Shown: piece by piece, positions 15,752 through 24,674 of the stretch
How positions within the stretch are numbered: the stretch's first letter is position 1
How the letters are laid out: every line of letters starts with the position of its first letter
DNA from: Phycisphaerales bacterium
GTDB taxonomy: Bacteria; Planctomycetota; Phycisphaerae; Phycisphaerales; UBA1924
Length of the DNA: 49,798 nucleotides
Assembly: GCA_020847535.1 (NCBI GenBank)
Contig: JADLBU010000096.1
Coordinates: 1-49,798 of the forward strand
Direction: 5' to 3'
Notes under the pieces: model-generated
Told to the model about the DNA's origin: nothing
Seen by the model: the letters and a program-made list of their open reading frames with translations, nothing else
The model's database searches: none
Position numbers and translations under genes: made by a program

Positions 15752-18559
15752 TTACTTGGCTGAGCCGCTGGGGTTCGAGCCCACGCGATTTCCCTCGGTA
15801 TCGTACTCGACCGGCGTCGGCAACTTGAGGTCCTTGATCTGATCGAGGATGAGCTGCTTGTCGCCGACAAGCACTAGTACCCCGCGATCGATTGGCAGGG
15901 CCGAGCCGGCGAGCTTGTTGAGTTCGGGCGCTGTGACCTTGCCGGCGCGGTCGAGATCCTTCGTGATGGCGTCGAAGGGGAGGCCATGCACGAGCTGGCC
16001 ACCGGCAGCCGAGAGCATGCCCGAGAGACCCTGGAAGCCGCGGACGGTCTCGTAGCGGAGGGTTTCGCGAACTTTCGTTGCCTCGATGTCCTTGACATCG
16101 CCCTTGCGGAGGCGATCGAACTCGTTGAAGAACTCCTTGATCGCCTCGCCGGTGACCTCGGCCTGGACGCCGGCGCCGGCTGTGAAGCTGCCGGCGGAGA
16201 TCTGCATGTCGTAGCGGGAGCGGGCGCCGTAGGTGTAGCCGTGGTCTTCCCGTAGGTTCTGGTTGAGGCGGCTGGTGAAGCTGCCGCCCAGGAGCGTGTT
16301 GAGGAGCCTGCGCTCGATGCGCTGCGGATCGGAGTACTTGACGCCGGGGGCGATGAAGCGGATGTAGGTCTGGGTGGCGCCGGGGCGATCGACCAAGGCG
16401 ACACGCAGGCCATCGTGCGATGGGATCGCGTAATCGGCGCTTGAATTGGGCTGTGCAGCGCCGGGCTCCCAATCCCCAAAGAGTCTCTCGCTGATGGAGC
16501 GTGCCTCATCGGAGGAGATGTCACCGGCGATCAGGAGCGAGGAGTTTCCGGGGTGGATGATCGACCCCCACGCCTGCCTGGCCTGATCGAGGGTCATCTT
16601 CGCAACCGTCTTGACAGTGCCATCGGTGGACCACGCGTAGGGGTTGGCATCGCCGTAGAGGAGGCGATCTCCGACCACGCCTGCGATCGAGGCGGGGACC
16701 TGGCTCCGCTGGCGGAGGTCATCGAGCGTGAGCGATTTGACGCGATCCCAGTCTTTGGCCTCGAATCGCGGGCGACGGATGGCATCGGCAAACAGTGCAG
16801 CGCCCTTGTCGAGGCTGCGCTTGAGGACCGTCATCGATGCATCGATGGTCTCGTGATCGGCGGTGGTACGGAAGGCGCCGCCGATGGATTGGACGGCGTT
16901 CTCGAAGGCGAGCGCATCCAGCTCGCCGGCGCCCTCGCTCATCATCTGGGCGGCGATCGAGGCCAAGCCTTCACGGCCGGGGGCATCCAGTGCTCCGCCC
17001 GGCTGGGCGATCAACCGGATCGCCACCAGCGGCAGCTCCTTGTCGGTCCAGACATGCACCTTCAGGCCGTTGTTGAGTGAGAGGCTCTGGACCGGGGGGA
17101 GTGCGAAGGAGCCTTCGGTTGAATCGGCCGGACGCGTGTCGCGCGGAGATGTGGCGCGGCGCGGTTCTTCCGGGAGGACGCGGACAATCACGCGGGCATC
17201 GGGCTTGATGGTCTTGAGTGACCAGTCCTTGACGGCGGCGGGTGTGGCGTTGCGGTAGCGGTCTAGATCGCGCTTGAAGCCGTTGGGATCGCCCCAGTAA
17301 TACTCGTACTCGTTGAGCTTGTCGGCCTTACGCTCGATGTTCTGGAGGTTGGTGAGGCTTGCGAGCTCGATGTCGGCCTTCTGGCGATCGAGCTCAGCGG
17401 TGGTCGGGCCATCCTTGAGGAACCTGGCAAGCTCATCATCCATGATCGCCTCGACCTTGTCCAGGTCGGCATCGGGCTTTGCAAGCACGGCGACCTGGAA
17501 GAGTCCACCGAGGGGAAAGCCCTGCTGGGCTGCGGAAACCTCGGAAGCGAGTTTCTCATCAATGACGAGGCGCTTGTAGAGGCGGCTGGCCTTGCCATCG
17601 GCGAGCACTTTGGCGGCGAGCTCCATCTCGGCATCGCCGGGGCCGAAGGCAATCGGGCTGTGGTATGTGAACTCGACCTTGGGCAGCTCGACCCTGTCGA
17701 TCGCGGTGAACCGCTTGGCGCCGGGGAGCTTGCCGGGGATGGGCTCGGTAGGTGTTGCGTACTTGCGGATGACGGGCTGGCCGGCGGCGAGTGTACCGAA
17801 GAGCTGCTCGATCAGGGGCTTGATCGCGGCGGAATCGAAATCGCCCGCGACCACGAGCGATGCGTTGTTGGGCACGTAGAAGTTGGCGAAGAAGTCCTTG
17901 ACGTTGGTAACGTTGGCGGCTTCGAGATCCTGGTGGGTGCCGATGACGCCGTAGTAGTACGGGTGGTCGGGCGTGTAGAGAAGCTTGTAGACGGCCTCGG
18001 CGGCCTTGCCGTAGGGCTCGTTCTCGACGACCTGGCGCAGCTCGTTGCGGACGACATCGCGCTGCTTGTTGAGCTTGTCGAGATTCATCTGCAGGCCCAT
18101 ATCCTCGAGGCGATCGGCATCGAGCCAGAGGAGTGTGGGGAGGAGCTTGCTGGGGCCCCAGGAGTAGTAGTTGGTGCGGTGGAGGTCTGTGGATGCGTTG
18201 TTGGCGCCGCCGCCGGATTCCATGAGGACATCGAACTGATTTCCAGGGATGCGCTTGGTGCCCATGAACATCAGGTGCTCGAAGAGGTGGGCGAATCCAG
18301 AGCGGCCCGGGGGCTCATCCTGTGCGCCGACGCGATACCACGTGTTGATGGTCGCGACCGGGAGCGAGTGGTCCTCGTGGAGAATCACGGTCATGCCGTT
18401 GGATAGCTTGTACTTCTCGAACTTGACTTCCTGGGCGGAGGCGAGCGAAGCGGCGCTCCCGAGCGAACTGAGCATCACCGCGGTCGTGATGGCCGGGCTG
18501 GCGGAGCCGGCCAGCATGGAGAGCAGCGAAACGATCACCGGGCGCGTGTGATGCAGCAT
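15752..18559 (-). CDS. M16-family zinc peptidase, two-lobe fused form
   Basis: Insulinase/pitrilysin-type metallopeptidase. The N-terminal catalytic lobe has the inverted zinc motif H91-L-F-E94-H95 (HxxEH) followed by LMFMGTKRIPGN, and a downstream ENEPYG segment that should hold the third zinc ligand. A second, non-catalytic M16 lobe follows, with GGSFTSRLNQNLRE, which completes the clam-shell. 935 residues from ATG 18559, which follows AAGGA. The first 40 residues form a signal peptide, so the enzyme is probably periplasmic. It is on the same strand as the PVC heme protein 91 nt upstream. The substrate is unknown; processing of peptides from outer envelope proteins is only a guess. Confidence 0.92.
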   Translation of the reverse strand: MLHHTRPVIVSLLSMLAGSASPAITTAVMLSSLGSAASLASAQEVKFEKYKLSNGMTVILHEDHSLPVATINTWYRVGAQDEPPGRSGFAHLFEHLMFMGTKRIPGNQFDVLMESGGGANNASTDLHRTNYYSWGPSKLLPTLLWLDADRLEDMGLQMNLDKLNKQRDVVRNELRQVVENEPYGKAAEAVYKLLYTPDHPYYYGVIGTHQDLEAANVTNVKDFFANFYVPNNASLVVAGDFDSAAIKPLIEQLFGTLAAGQPVIRKYATPTEPIPGKLPGAKRFTAIDRVELPKVEFTYHSPIAFGPGDAEMELAAKVLADGKASRLYKRLVIDEKLASEVSAAQQGFPLGGLFQVAVLAKPDADLDKVEAIMDDELARFLKDGPTTAELDRQKADIELASLTNLQNIERKADKLNEYEYYWGDPNGFKRDLDRYRNATPAAVKDWSLKTIKPDARVIVRVLPEEPRRATSPRDTRPADSTEGSFALPPVQSLSLNNGLKVHVWTDKELPLVAIRLIAQPGGALDAPGREGLASIAAQMMSEGAGELDALAFENAVQSIGGAFRTTADHETIDASMTVLKRSLDKGAALFADAIRRPRFEAKDWDRVKSLTLDDLRQRSQVPASIAGVVGDRLLYGDANPYAWSTDGTVKTVAKMTLDQARQAWGSIIHPGNSSLLIAGDISSDEARSISERLFGDWEPGAAQPNSSADYAIPSHDGLRVALVDRPGATQTYIRFIAPGVKYSDPQRIERRLLNTLLGGSFTSRLNQNLREDHGYTYGARSRYDMQISAGSFTAGAGVQAEVTGEAIKEFFNEFDRLRKGDVKDIEATKVRETLRYETVRGFQGLSGMLSAAGGQLVHGLPFDAITKDLDRAGKVTAPELNKLAGSALPIDRGVLVLVGDKQLILDQIKDLKLPTPVEYDTEGNRVGSNPSGSAK

Positions 18560-18650
18560 GGCGATTCCTTGATGGCGGTGAATCATGGATCCGATCAACC
18601 GCTGGGGGCGGGAATCGTACGCCTGGAGGGAGAGATGCTCGCAGCGCGAT

Positions 18651-21600
18651 TCAAGCCGCGGGTGATCGCCGCAGGGCTCGCGCCGTGACGATGACAGTCA
18701 CGGGCAGCAGCAGGAACGCGGCGGCCCTCGACGGCCAGATGCCATCCTCTGAGCTCGCAGAACCGGCGGCGTGTCCGGTCGTGGCCGGATGGGCTTCGCC
18801 CGACGCGGCGTCCGCGCTGTTTGAAGGGATCCCGTGGCCGGAGGTGTGATCTCCTGAACCTGATCCCGGCTTCAGGGTTGCAAGGTACGCTACGACATCC
18901 CGGACTTCATGCGGCGTGAGGATCAACGTCATCTGCGGCATCGCGGAGACCGCTCCGTAGCCGGAGGCAATCACCGCCGTGGGCTCGACGATCGATTCGA
19001 TGATCTTGCTGGTCGGAGACCGGACAGCGATGTGGGTGAGTTCGGGACCGGCGATCCCGCCGTTGCCCTGGATGATGTGGCAGCGAAGGCATTCGGCGGA
19101 CTTGTGATGAAGGAAGAGCTCCCGGCCGATCGCGGGATCTCCACCCGCGGAGAGAAGGGCCGTGGAGAACCCAAGCGGACGCACACCCTCGCTGCCGATT
19201 GACTCGGCGAGCCGGCGGGCGGGGTAGCTGGGGGGCAGGCGCATCGCGGCGTCATAGACCTCCAGGCCGAGGGCGGGGCTGAGCATGCCGGTACGCAGGC
19301 GATCGGCCATGTCGTTGAGCGCGGTACGTGCGGCATCCGAATCGATCTGGCCGAGGAGGCGGACGGCTCGCTGGCGATCCTTGGTTTCTCCGGTGGCGGC
19401 AGCTTTGACGAAGTAGGTCATCGCGCGATCTGCATCGGCGCGGGCGAGAAGCTGTTCTGCGCGGATCCGGAGTTCCCCGGTGGCTTGATTGGCGAGCACT
19501 GATTCGCAGACGGCTGCGAGTTGGCTTGGATGACCTGATGCAACGCGATCGAGCATGACGCGGCGGAGTTCGGGGGACTTGGAGGTGTCGGCGATCTCGG
19601 CGAGCATCTGCTCCGGGGTGAGATCGGCGGAGTAGCGTGCCTGGAGTTCACGGGCGAGAGATGCCAGCTTGTCAACGCCGGAGGCGGACTCGAGCACCTT
19701 GGAGATGTGTGAGCGGACAGCGCTGCGGATCGCCTCCTCCGAGCGGGCGGGGTAATCGGCCCAGTTGCCCCAGACACCCTCGCGCTTGAGGGGCTTGCTC
19801 CAGTCGGCAAGGCGTCGGAGGGCGAGCATGCGCCATTGCGCATCGATCGCTGAGGTTGCGGCGAAAGCGGCGAGCCGGTCGGCGGATTCATCATCACCGA
19901 GGTAGACGTTGGCTTCGATGGCACGGCGGAGGAACGGCTCGGTGGCGCGATCGGCGGGGATGGGGCCCGCGAGCGCTTCGGCGAGCGACTGCATGCCGCC
20001 GGAAAGGCGCAGGTCATAGATGGCGCGGGCGGATTCGATGGCGACGGTCGCATCGGAGTCGTTCAGGAAATGTGCAGCGCCTGGGCTCGACATGAGCCGC
20101 AGAGCCATGACCGCACCGAGTCGAGCGGCTGGGCTCATGGATTCGGCGAGCGATGCGGTCTGGTCGGGGTCCTCGATCATCGACAAGGCGTACGCGGCGG
20201 CGTGACGGAGGGTGAGATCGGTGTTGCTCGCGCGATCGAGCAGTTCCAGGAGCGGCCGGATCGCCGGCTTGTGCTGGAGCTTGCCGAGTGCCTGTGCTGC
20301 GTAGAGCCGGACGCGGGGTGAGGGATCGTTCAGCAGGGCGATGTACGTGCCTGCTTCTTTCCCGGAGGCGGGGCTGGCGAGATCACCGAGCGTCTTGGCG
20401 CCTTGGGCGCGGATCTCGGCTTCCGGATCGGAGAGCAGCGGCGCCAGGCGATCGGCGGCAGATGGGAGCTTTCGCGCGATCTGACCAATGCCCCAGATCG
20501 CGTGGTACCGCTTGATCGCCGGCTGCTTGGAATCGGCTGCGATCCCGGCAAGCGCATCACCGATGCGGATGCCCAGGCGGCTTTCCTGTTCATCCATGTT
20601 GGTTGTGGCGCGTGAGGCAAGCTCGTACTGGGCGGCGAGCCGGATGCGCTGATCCCGGTGTCCGAGCAGGCCCAGGAGCTCTTCCACGGGGCGCGAAGTG
20701 ATGCCGGCCTTGAAGAACTCCCGCACCTGCCTGATCGCCGCTGATTCCCCGGCATCGGCATGCACCGTGTCGTTCTTCACGGTCAGCACGATTCCGTTGG
20801 GGTTGGGTTCCCACCCCCCACCCCAATCGCTCATGTACAGCCGGCCGTCGTAGCCCCAGGCGATGTCGGTGACGGTGACACCCTTGTAGTACTCAACGTG
20901 ATCGGTGACTTTGAACCCAGCGCCATCCTGCGTCGGGCGGAAGGCGTGGACCGTGGAGCCCGAGCCGTAGAAATCGACAAGAAAGAGGCAGCCCTCATAC
21001 TTGCTGGATTCACCGGTGCCGGGGTACAGGGCGATCCCCGAGGGGCCCGCGCACAAGTACTCCATCGGGGGTAGGGTCCACGCGGGGCGAGCGGGGCCGC
21101 TGACATCCTTGAGCGTCTTCCAGATCGCCTCGCGGTTCCAGGGGCCCCTGGATTCGAGTGACTGGACATCCTGTCGCCAGCCGGAATCGCCACCCTCGAC
21201 GACATGCACCACGCGGGCCAGGTCACCCGAATCGCAGTTGTTATCGCCGGTGAAGAGTTCTCCGATCTCGTTGAAGGCCAGCTCCTGCGGGTTGCGCAGT
21301 CCCTGGTAGAAGAGCTCGAGCTCGGAGCCATCGGGCCAGCAGCGGAAGACGCCGCCGCGATCGGGGCCAACCAAGTGCTTGCCTTCCTTGGTGGTGATGT
21401 TGAACCCGCGATCCCCCATCGAGAAGTAGATGCGGCCATCAGGCCCGAGGGTCAGGCCGTGGAGGTCGTGTCCGTAGAAGCACCAGCGGATTCCGTAGCC
21501 ATGCGAGAGACTCGTGCGCGTCTCCGCAACGAAGGGATCATTCGACGGTGTCAATCGCCAGAGATCGGGGATGCAACTGAAGTAGATGCTGTTGTCGTGC

Positions 21601-22058
21601 CAGAGGACGCCCGCGCCGATGCCATCGAGCTCACCGTTGAAGCCGCCGGCGAACACGGATGATGTCTCGGCGATCCCATCGCCATCGGCATCGCGGACGA
21701 TGCGCACGCGATCTTCACGGCGTGTAAAGAAATCGGGCGGGAAGGATCCCTGCGCGGTCCAGCGGTGGATCTGCGCCCGGCGATCTTCGACGGAATTGAA
21801 CTGGAGGTCTTCCTCGACGGCGTTGAGGTGTCCCAGGCCGCGGGTGTCGGCGACCGCGTTGCCGGCGCGGTCGGTCTCGGCGATGTACATGTTGCCCTGC
21901 CAGTCGAAGCAGATGGCAACCGGGTTCTGCATGAGCCCCTTGGCGGCCCAGGTGCTGATGGATCGCGACTGGCCATCCCTGACGAAGGTCTGGGCGTGGG
22001 CGGTGACGGCGGCGGCCGCGAGCGTGATCGCGGCGAGACGGTGTGGCGTGGTAGGCAT
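18651..22058 (-). CDS. PVC-type heme-binding CxxCH protein (propeller, HEAT repeats, cytochrome c)
   Basis: 1135 residues with three parts typical of planctomycete 'PVC-type heme-binding' or membrane-bound dehydrogenase-like proteins. After a signal peptide (AAAAVTAHA) comes a glucose/sorbosone-dehydrogenase-like propeller to about residue 440, with 'FGG'-free segments such as YGIRWCFYGHDLHGLTLGPD. HEAT-like repeats run to about 900. The C-terminal cytochrome c domain has the heme motif CLRCH near residue 990 and a possible distal Met in the MPQM segment near 1040. A transmembrane helix close to the end (AAFLLLPVTVIVTA, then RALRRSPAA) would anchor it. The role is probably oxidation of sugars or polyols, feeding electrons to the respiratory chain; substrate unknown. 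Confidence 0.9.
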   Translation of the reverse strand: MPTTPHRLAAITLAAAAVTAHAQTFVRDGQSRSISTWAAKGLMQNPVAICFDWQGNMYIAETDRAGNAVADTRGLGHLNAVEEDLQFNSVEDRRAQIHRWTAQGSFPPDFFTRREDRVRIVRDADGDGIAETSSVFAGGFNGELDGIGAGVLWHDNSIYFSCIPDLWRLTPSNDPFVAETRTSLSHGYGIRWCFYGHDLHGLTLGPDGRIYFSMGDRGFNITTKEGKHLVGPDRGGVFRCWPDGSELELFYQGLRNPQELAFNEIGELFTGDNNCDSGDLARVVHVVEGGDSGWRQDVQSLESRGPWNREAIWKTLKDVSGPARPAWTLPPMEYLCAGPSGIALYPGTGESSKYEGCLFLVDFYGSGSTVHAFRPTQDGAGFKVTDHVEYYKGVTVTDIAWGYDGRLYMSDWGGGWEPNPNGIVLTVKNDTVHADAGESAAIRQVREFFKAGITSRPVEELLGLLGHRDQRIRLAAQYELASRATTNMDEQESRLGIRIGDALAGIAADSKQPAIKRYHAIWGIGQIARKLPSAADRLAPLLSDPEAEIRAQGAKTLGDLASPASGKEAGTYIALLNDPSPRVRLYAAQALGKLQHKPAIRPLLELLDRASNTDLTLRHAAAYALSMIEDPDQTASLAESMSPAARLGAVMALRLMSSPGAAHFLNDSDATVAIESARAIYDLRLSGGMQSLAEALAGPIPADRATEPFLRRAIEANVYLGDDESADRLAAFAATSAIDAQWRMLALRRLADWSKPLKREGVWGNWADYPARSEEAIRSAVRSHISKVLESASGVDKLASLARELQARYSADLTPEQMLAEIADTSKSPELRRVMLDRVASGHPSQLAAVCESVLANQATGELRIRAEQLLARADADRAMTYFVKAAATGETKDRQRAVRLLGQIDSDAARTALNDMADRLRTGMLSPALGLEVYDAAMRLPPSYPARRLAESIGSEGVRPLGFSTALLSAGGDPAIGRELFLHHKSAECLRCHIIQGNGGIAGPELTHIAVRSPTSKIIESIVEPTAVIASGYGAVSAMPQMTLILTPHEVRDVVAYLATLKPGSGSGDHTSGHGIPSNSADAASGEAHPATTGHAAGSASSEDGIWPSRAAAFLLLPVTVIVTARALRRSPAA

Positions 22059-22163
22059 GCGGGCGGAGTTTAGGGGGTTTTTCAGCTCATCGGCGATGGA
22101 TGTCCGTTACGAATCGATCGCATCGTCAAAACGCTCGATATGTAACGCGGACGGTGAGGTTTG

Positions 22164-24545
22164 TCAGCAGCCGCTTTCAAACGCCGTCACGAACGCCGTG
22201 AAGTCCTCGATATCCACAAACCCCGAGCCATCGAAGTCGGCATCGTCGATGCCTGCCTCGAAGGCGAACACGAAAGTTGTGTAGTCCTCGATATCGACGA
22301 AGCCCGAGCCGTCGACATCGGCGGGGCAGAGGGGACAGGGCGGGTATCCGATCGCGAGCACGGAATCGGTAATGCCCGGAGAGAGAAGCTCGGCGAGCCC
22401 GAGTCCGCCGATCGCCACATCGGGGAGGCCGGCGGAGTTGGGCTGGTAGGACGGGTCGATGTTCGACCGACGATAGAGGATGCTGGCGCCGCCGAGGAAG
22501 GTCTGGCGGGCGCCCATGCGGTAGGCGTGATACGCGGCGATCGCTTCGGGGGATTGAGGACCGGCGGCTGCGCCGGTCGCCGTTCCTGTGCACATGGCTT
22601 CGAGCGATGTGAATGTCGTGAGATCACCGGGGTGGTTGGTCAGTGAGTCGGCGTGGTAGCCCCCCCACTGTTCCTTGGTGGTGCCGGCGGAAAAGACGGT
22701 GTTGTACTTAGGGGCGTTGTCGTCGGTCCAGGCGGCGTGCGAGAGCCGCAAATTCCGCGTGTGGCTCGCCCACGCCGGATCGGTGCGGAAGTCGGGGATC
22801 AACTGGTTGGCGTACATCGTGATGAACGCGGGAAGGAACGAGCCGGCGATGTTGGTCGCGGTCGAGTGGCCGTTGACAAGGCTCGCGGAGAGGAAGCTCC
22901 CCCGATCATTCCAGAAGTTCCACGCATTCTGGCCCTGCGTGCCGCCGTAGAACCCGGCCTGCTCCGCGAACATGATGCCTTCATGGAAGCCGGTTGAGAA
23001 CACGGTTCCGCCTCCACCGGCGTTTCCCCTCAGGGCCATCGCGTAGTTGGCGCCGGTGAAGTAGGCATCGTGATTGGTGACCCCGCAGATGATCGCCTCG
23101 GCTGCCTCGCGGATCTGCTGATCCGCGGGCCAGTACACGCGAGCGCGGGCGGCCGCGAGCACGATCTTCATCGTGCTCATGGTCGCGAACTCGGGATCCC
23201 ACGCGCTCTTGACACCGCCGGTGTACGGGTCGATCCAGTGGCGGAAGATGCCATCGGCGGTCCGAGAGGGTTTGACACCGTCGGCGGCGAGCCCCGCGTA
23301 GCGGGTCATGATCGAGCGGACCATGGGGGGGGCATCGGGATCCGCGTTGATGCGATCGCTTGCAAGCAGGAGCAGGATCGCCCACGCAGCCGCATCGGGG
23401 GTTGCCGGATGGAACCGGGTCCAGCCGATCTGGACATCTCCATCGATCACCCAGCCGACGGGACCGCCGCCATTGCCGGGACCGGTGGTGACCAGGCTCT
23501 TGGCGAAGTTGACAACCTGGTTGAACTCATCGGCCTGCCACGCGGGGTACGAGAGGCGCGTGTCGGATGTATCACGGAGCGCGAGCGTCGCAGCGCTGGT
23601 CGAGAGCAGCATCTGGCCATCGGCGGTCGGGGCGAGGTCCCGCCAATCTCCCGCCGCGGTTGTGTAGATCGCAGGAACAAATTGGCTGTTGCCGCGAGCT
23701 TGGTCCGGGGTGATGAACCAGATCGTGCCGGTGGCGCCATCGCCGACGAGCGCGTAGAGGCCGGGATTGGCGGGGCCGCCGAAGTGCTCGTTGTACGCCA
23801 AGGATCGCACGCTGGAAAGTGTTCCGACGCTTGTCCATGAGAGGCTGTTCCCACCCGTGATCGCGGCACGAGAAATCGTGGTGCCCGACGCGGCGTAGAG
23901 CGTGCCCTGACCGCGATCGATCGCCAGGCCGGTGGCGACCACCGATGGGGTGAGCATGGAGTTGTATAGGAAAACGCCGGAAAGATCGTTCATCTGGGCG
24001 CGAAAGACCCGCAGGCCGCCGGGGATGCCGATGTACAGCCGGCCCTTGTGGTGAACCAGTGCGCTGTAGGCCGGCGCATCGGAGCTGAAGAGCTCAAGCC
24101 GAAGGAAGACGGCGAGCGAGTCGGTCAGCGTGTCGTAGCGGAGGATGGCATCGCTCGGCAGTGCATCGCCGGCGGCCGCGGCATCGTGGATGGCGATGAA
24201 GAGCTGGCGTCCCGAATCGGTGAGGGCCAGGGCGTTGGGGCCATCCCCGGAGGCGTCAAGGGTCATCCACGGGAGCATCGCGGCAAGCTCAGCCCGGGTG
24301 ATGGTGCGCACCACGGATTGATCGACGTTTCGGATGATGACCGTGTCGGTTCCGGTATCGGCGGCGGCGTACCGGCCCGAGAGTGCGGCCGCGGCGACCG
24401 CGGAGCTCGGCTGCGGGCTTCCCCAATTCGACAGATCGGGCCCGGCGAGCGCGGCGGAGCAGAAGAGCGAAGCGAGCGGCCAGGAGATGCACAGTCGCAT
24501 CGATGGGGATGAGAATGGGGGGCGTCGAGGCATGCTGGACATCAC
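22164..24545 (-). CDS. Large secreted protein with dockerin-like C-terminus
   Basis: 793 residues. GTG 24545 and ATG 24542 are adjacent possible starts, both behind GAGGGG. A signal peptide ends near SAALAGPD. The first 300 residues contain propeller-like repeats (ALTDSGRQLFIAIHDA, GTLYAASGTTISRA). The middle (about 330-650) is rich in helix-forming segments, WIDPYTGG and 'FSTGFHEGIMFAEQAGFYGG', resembling alpha/alpha-barrel carbohydrate enzymes, though I cannot name a family. The end has two calcium-loop repeats, DVDGSGFVDIEDY and DFDGSGFVDIEDF, with a leading Cys and a terminal GC. It is the first of a run of three such genes on this strand. A polysaccharide-related role is only inferred. 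Confidence 0.75.
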   Translation of the reverse strand: MMSSMPRRPPFSSPSMRLCISWPLASLFCSAALAGPDLSNWGSPQPSSAVAAAALSGRYAAADTGTDTVIIRNVDQSVVRTITRAELAAMLPWMTLDASGDGPNALALTDSGRQLFIAIHDAAAAGDALPSDAILRYDTLTDSLAVFLRLELFSSDAPAYSALVHHKGRLYIGIPGGLRVFRAQMNDLSGVFLYNSMLTPSVVATGLAIDRGQGTLYAASGTTISRAAITGGNSLSWTSVGTLSSVRSLAYNEHFGGPANPGLYALVGDGATGTIWFITPDQARGNSQFVPAIYTTAAGDWRDLAPTADGQMLLSTSAATLALRDTSDTRLSYPAWQADEFNQVVNFAKSLVTTGPGNGGGPVGWVIDGDVQIGWTRFHPATPDAAAWAILLLLASDRINADPDAPPMVRSIMTRYAGLAADGVKPSRTADGIFRHWIDPYTGGVKSAWDPEFATMSTMKIVLAAARARVYWPADQQIREAAEAIICGVTNHDAYFTGANYAMALRGNAGGGGTVFSTGFHEGIMFAEQAGFYGGTQGQNAWNFWNDRGSFLSASLVNGHSTATNIAGSFLPAFITMYANQLIPDFRTDPAWASHTRNLRLSHAAWTDDNAPKYNTVFSAGTTKEQWGGYHADSLTNHPGDLTTFTSLEAMCTGTATGAAAGPQSPEAIAAYHAYRMGARQTFLGGASILYRRSNIDPSYQPNSAGLPDVAIGGLGLAELLSPGITDSVLAIGYPPCPLCPADVDGSGFVDIEDYTTFVFAFEAGIDDADFDGSGFVDIEDFTAFVTAFESGC

Positions 24546-24674
24546 GATGCGTGCCCCTCAACGATTCACGAACTGTATCACGGCCTGGCCGCTGCGCGAA
24601 GTCCAAATTCATGACACCAGGCCGGCGGAAACACCGGATGAGCATGGATTCCTGCTACTCGGACGTGGTCCGAA

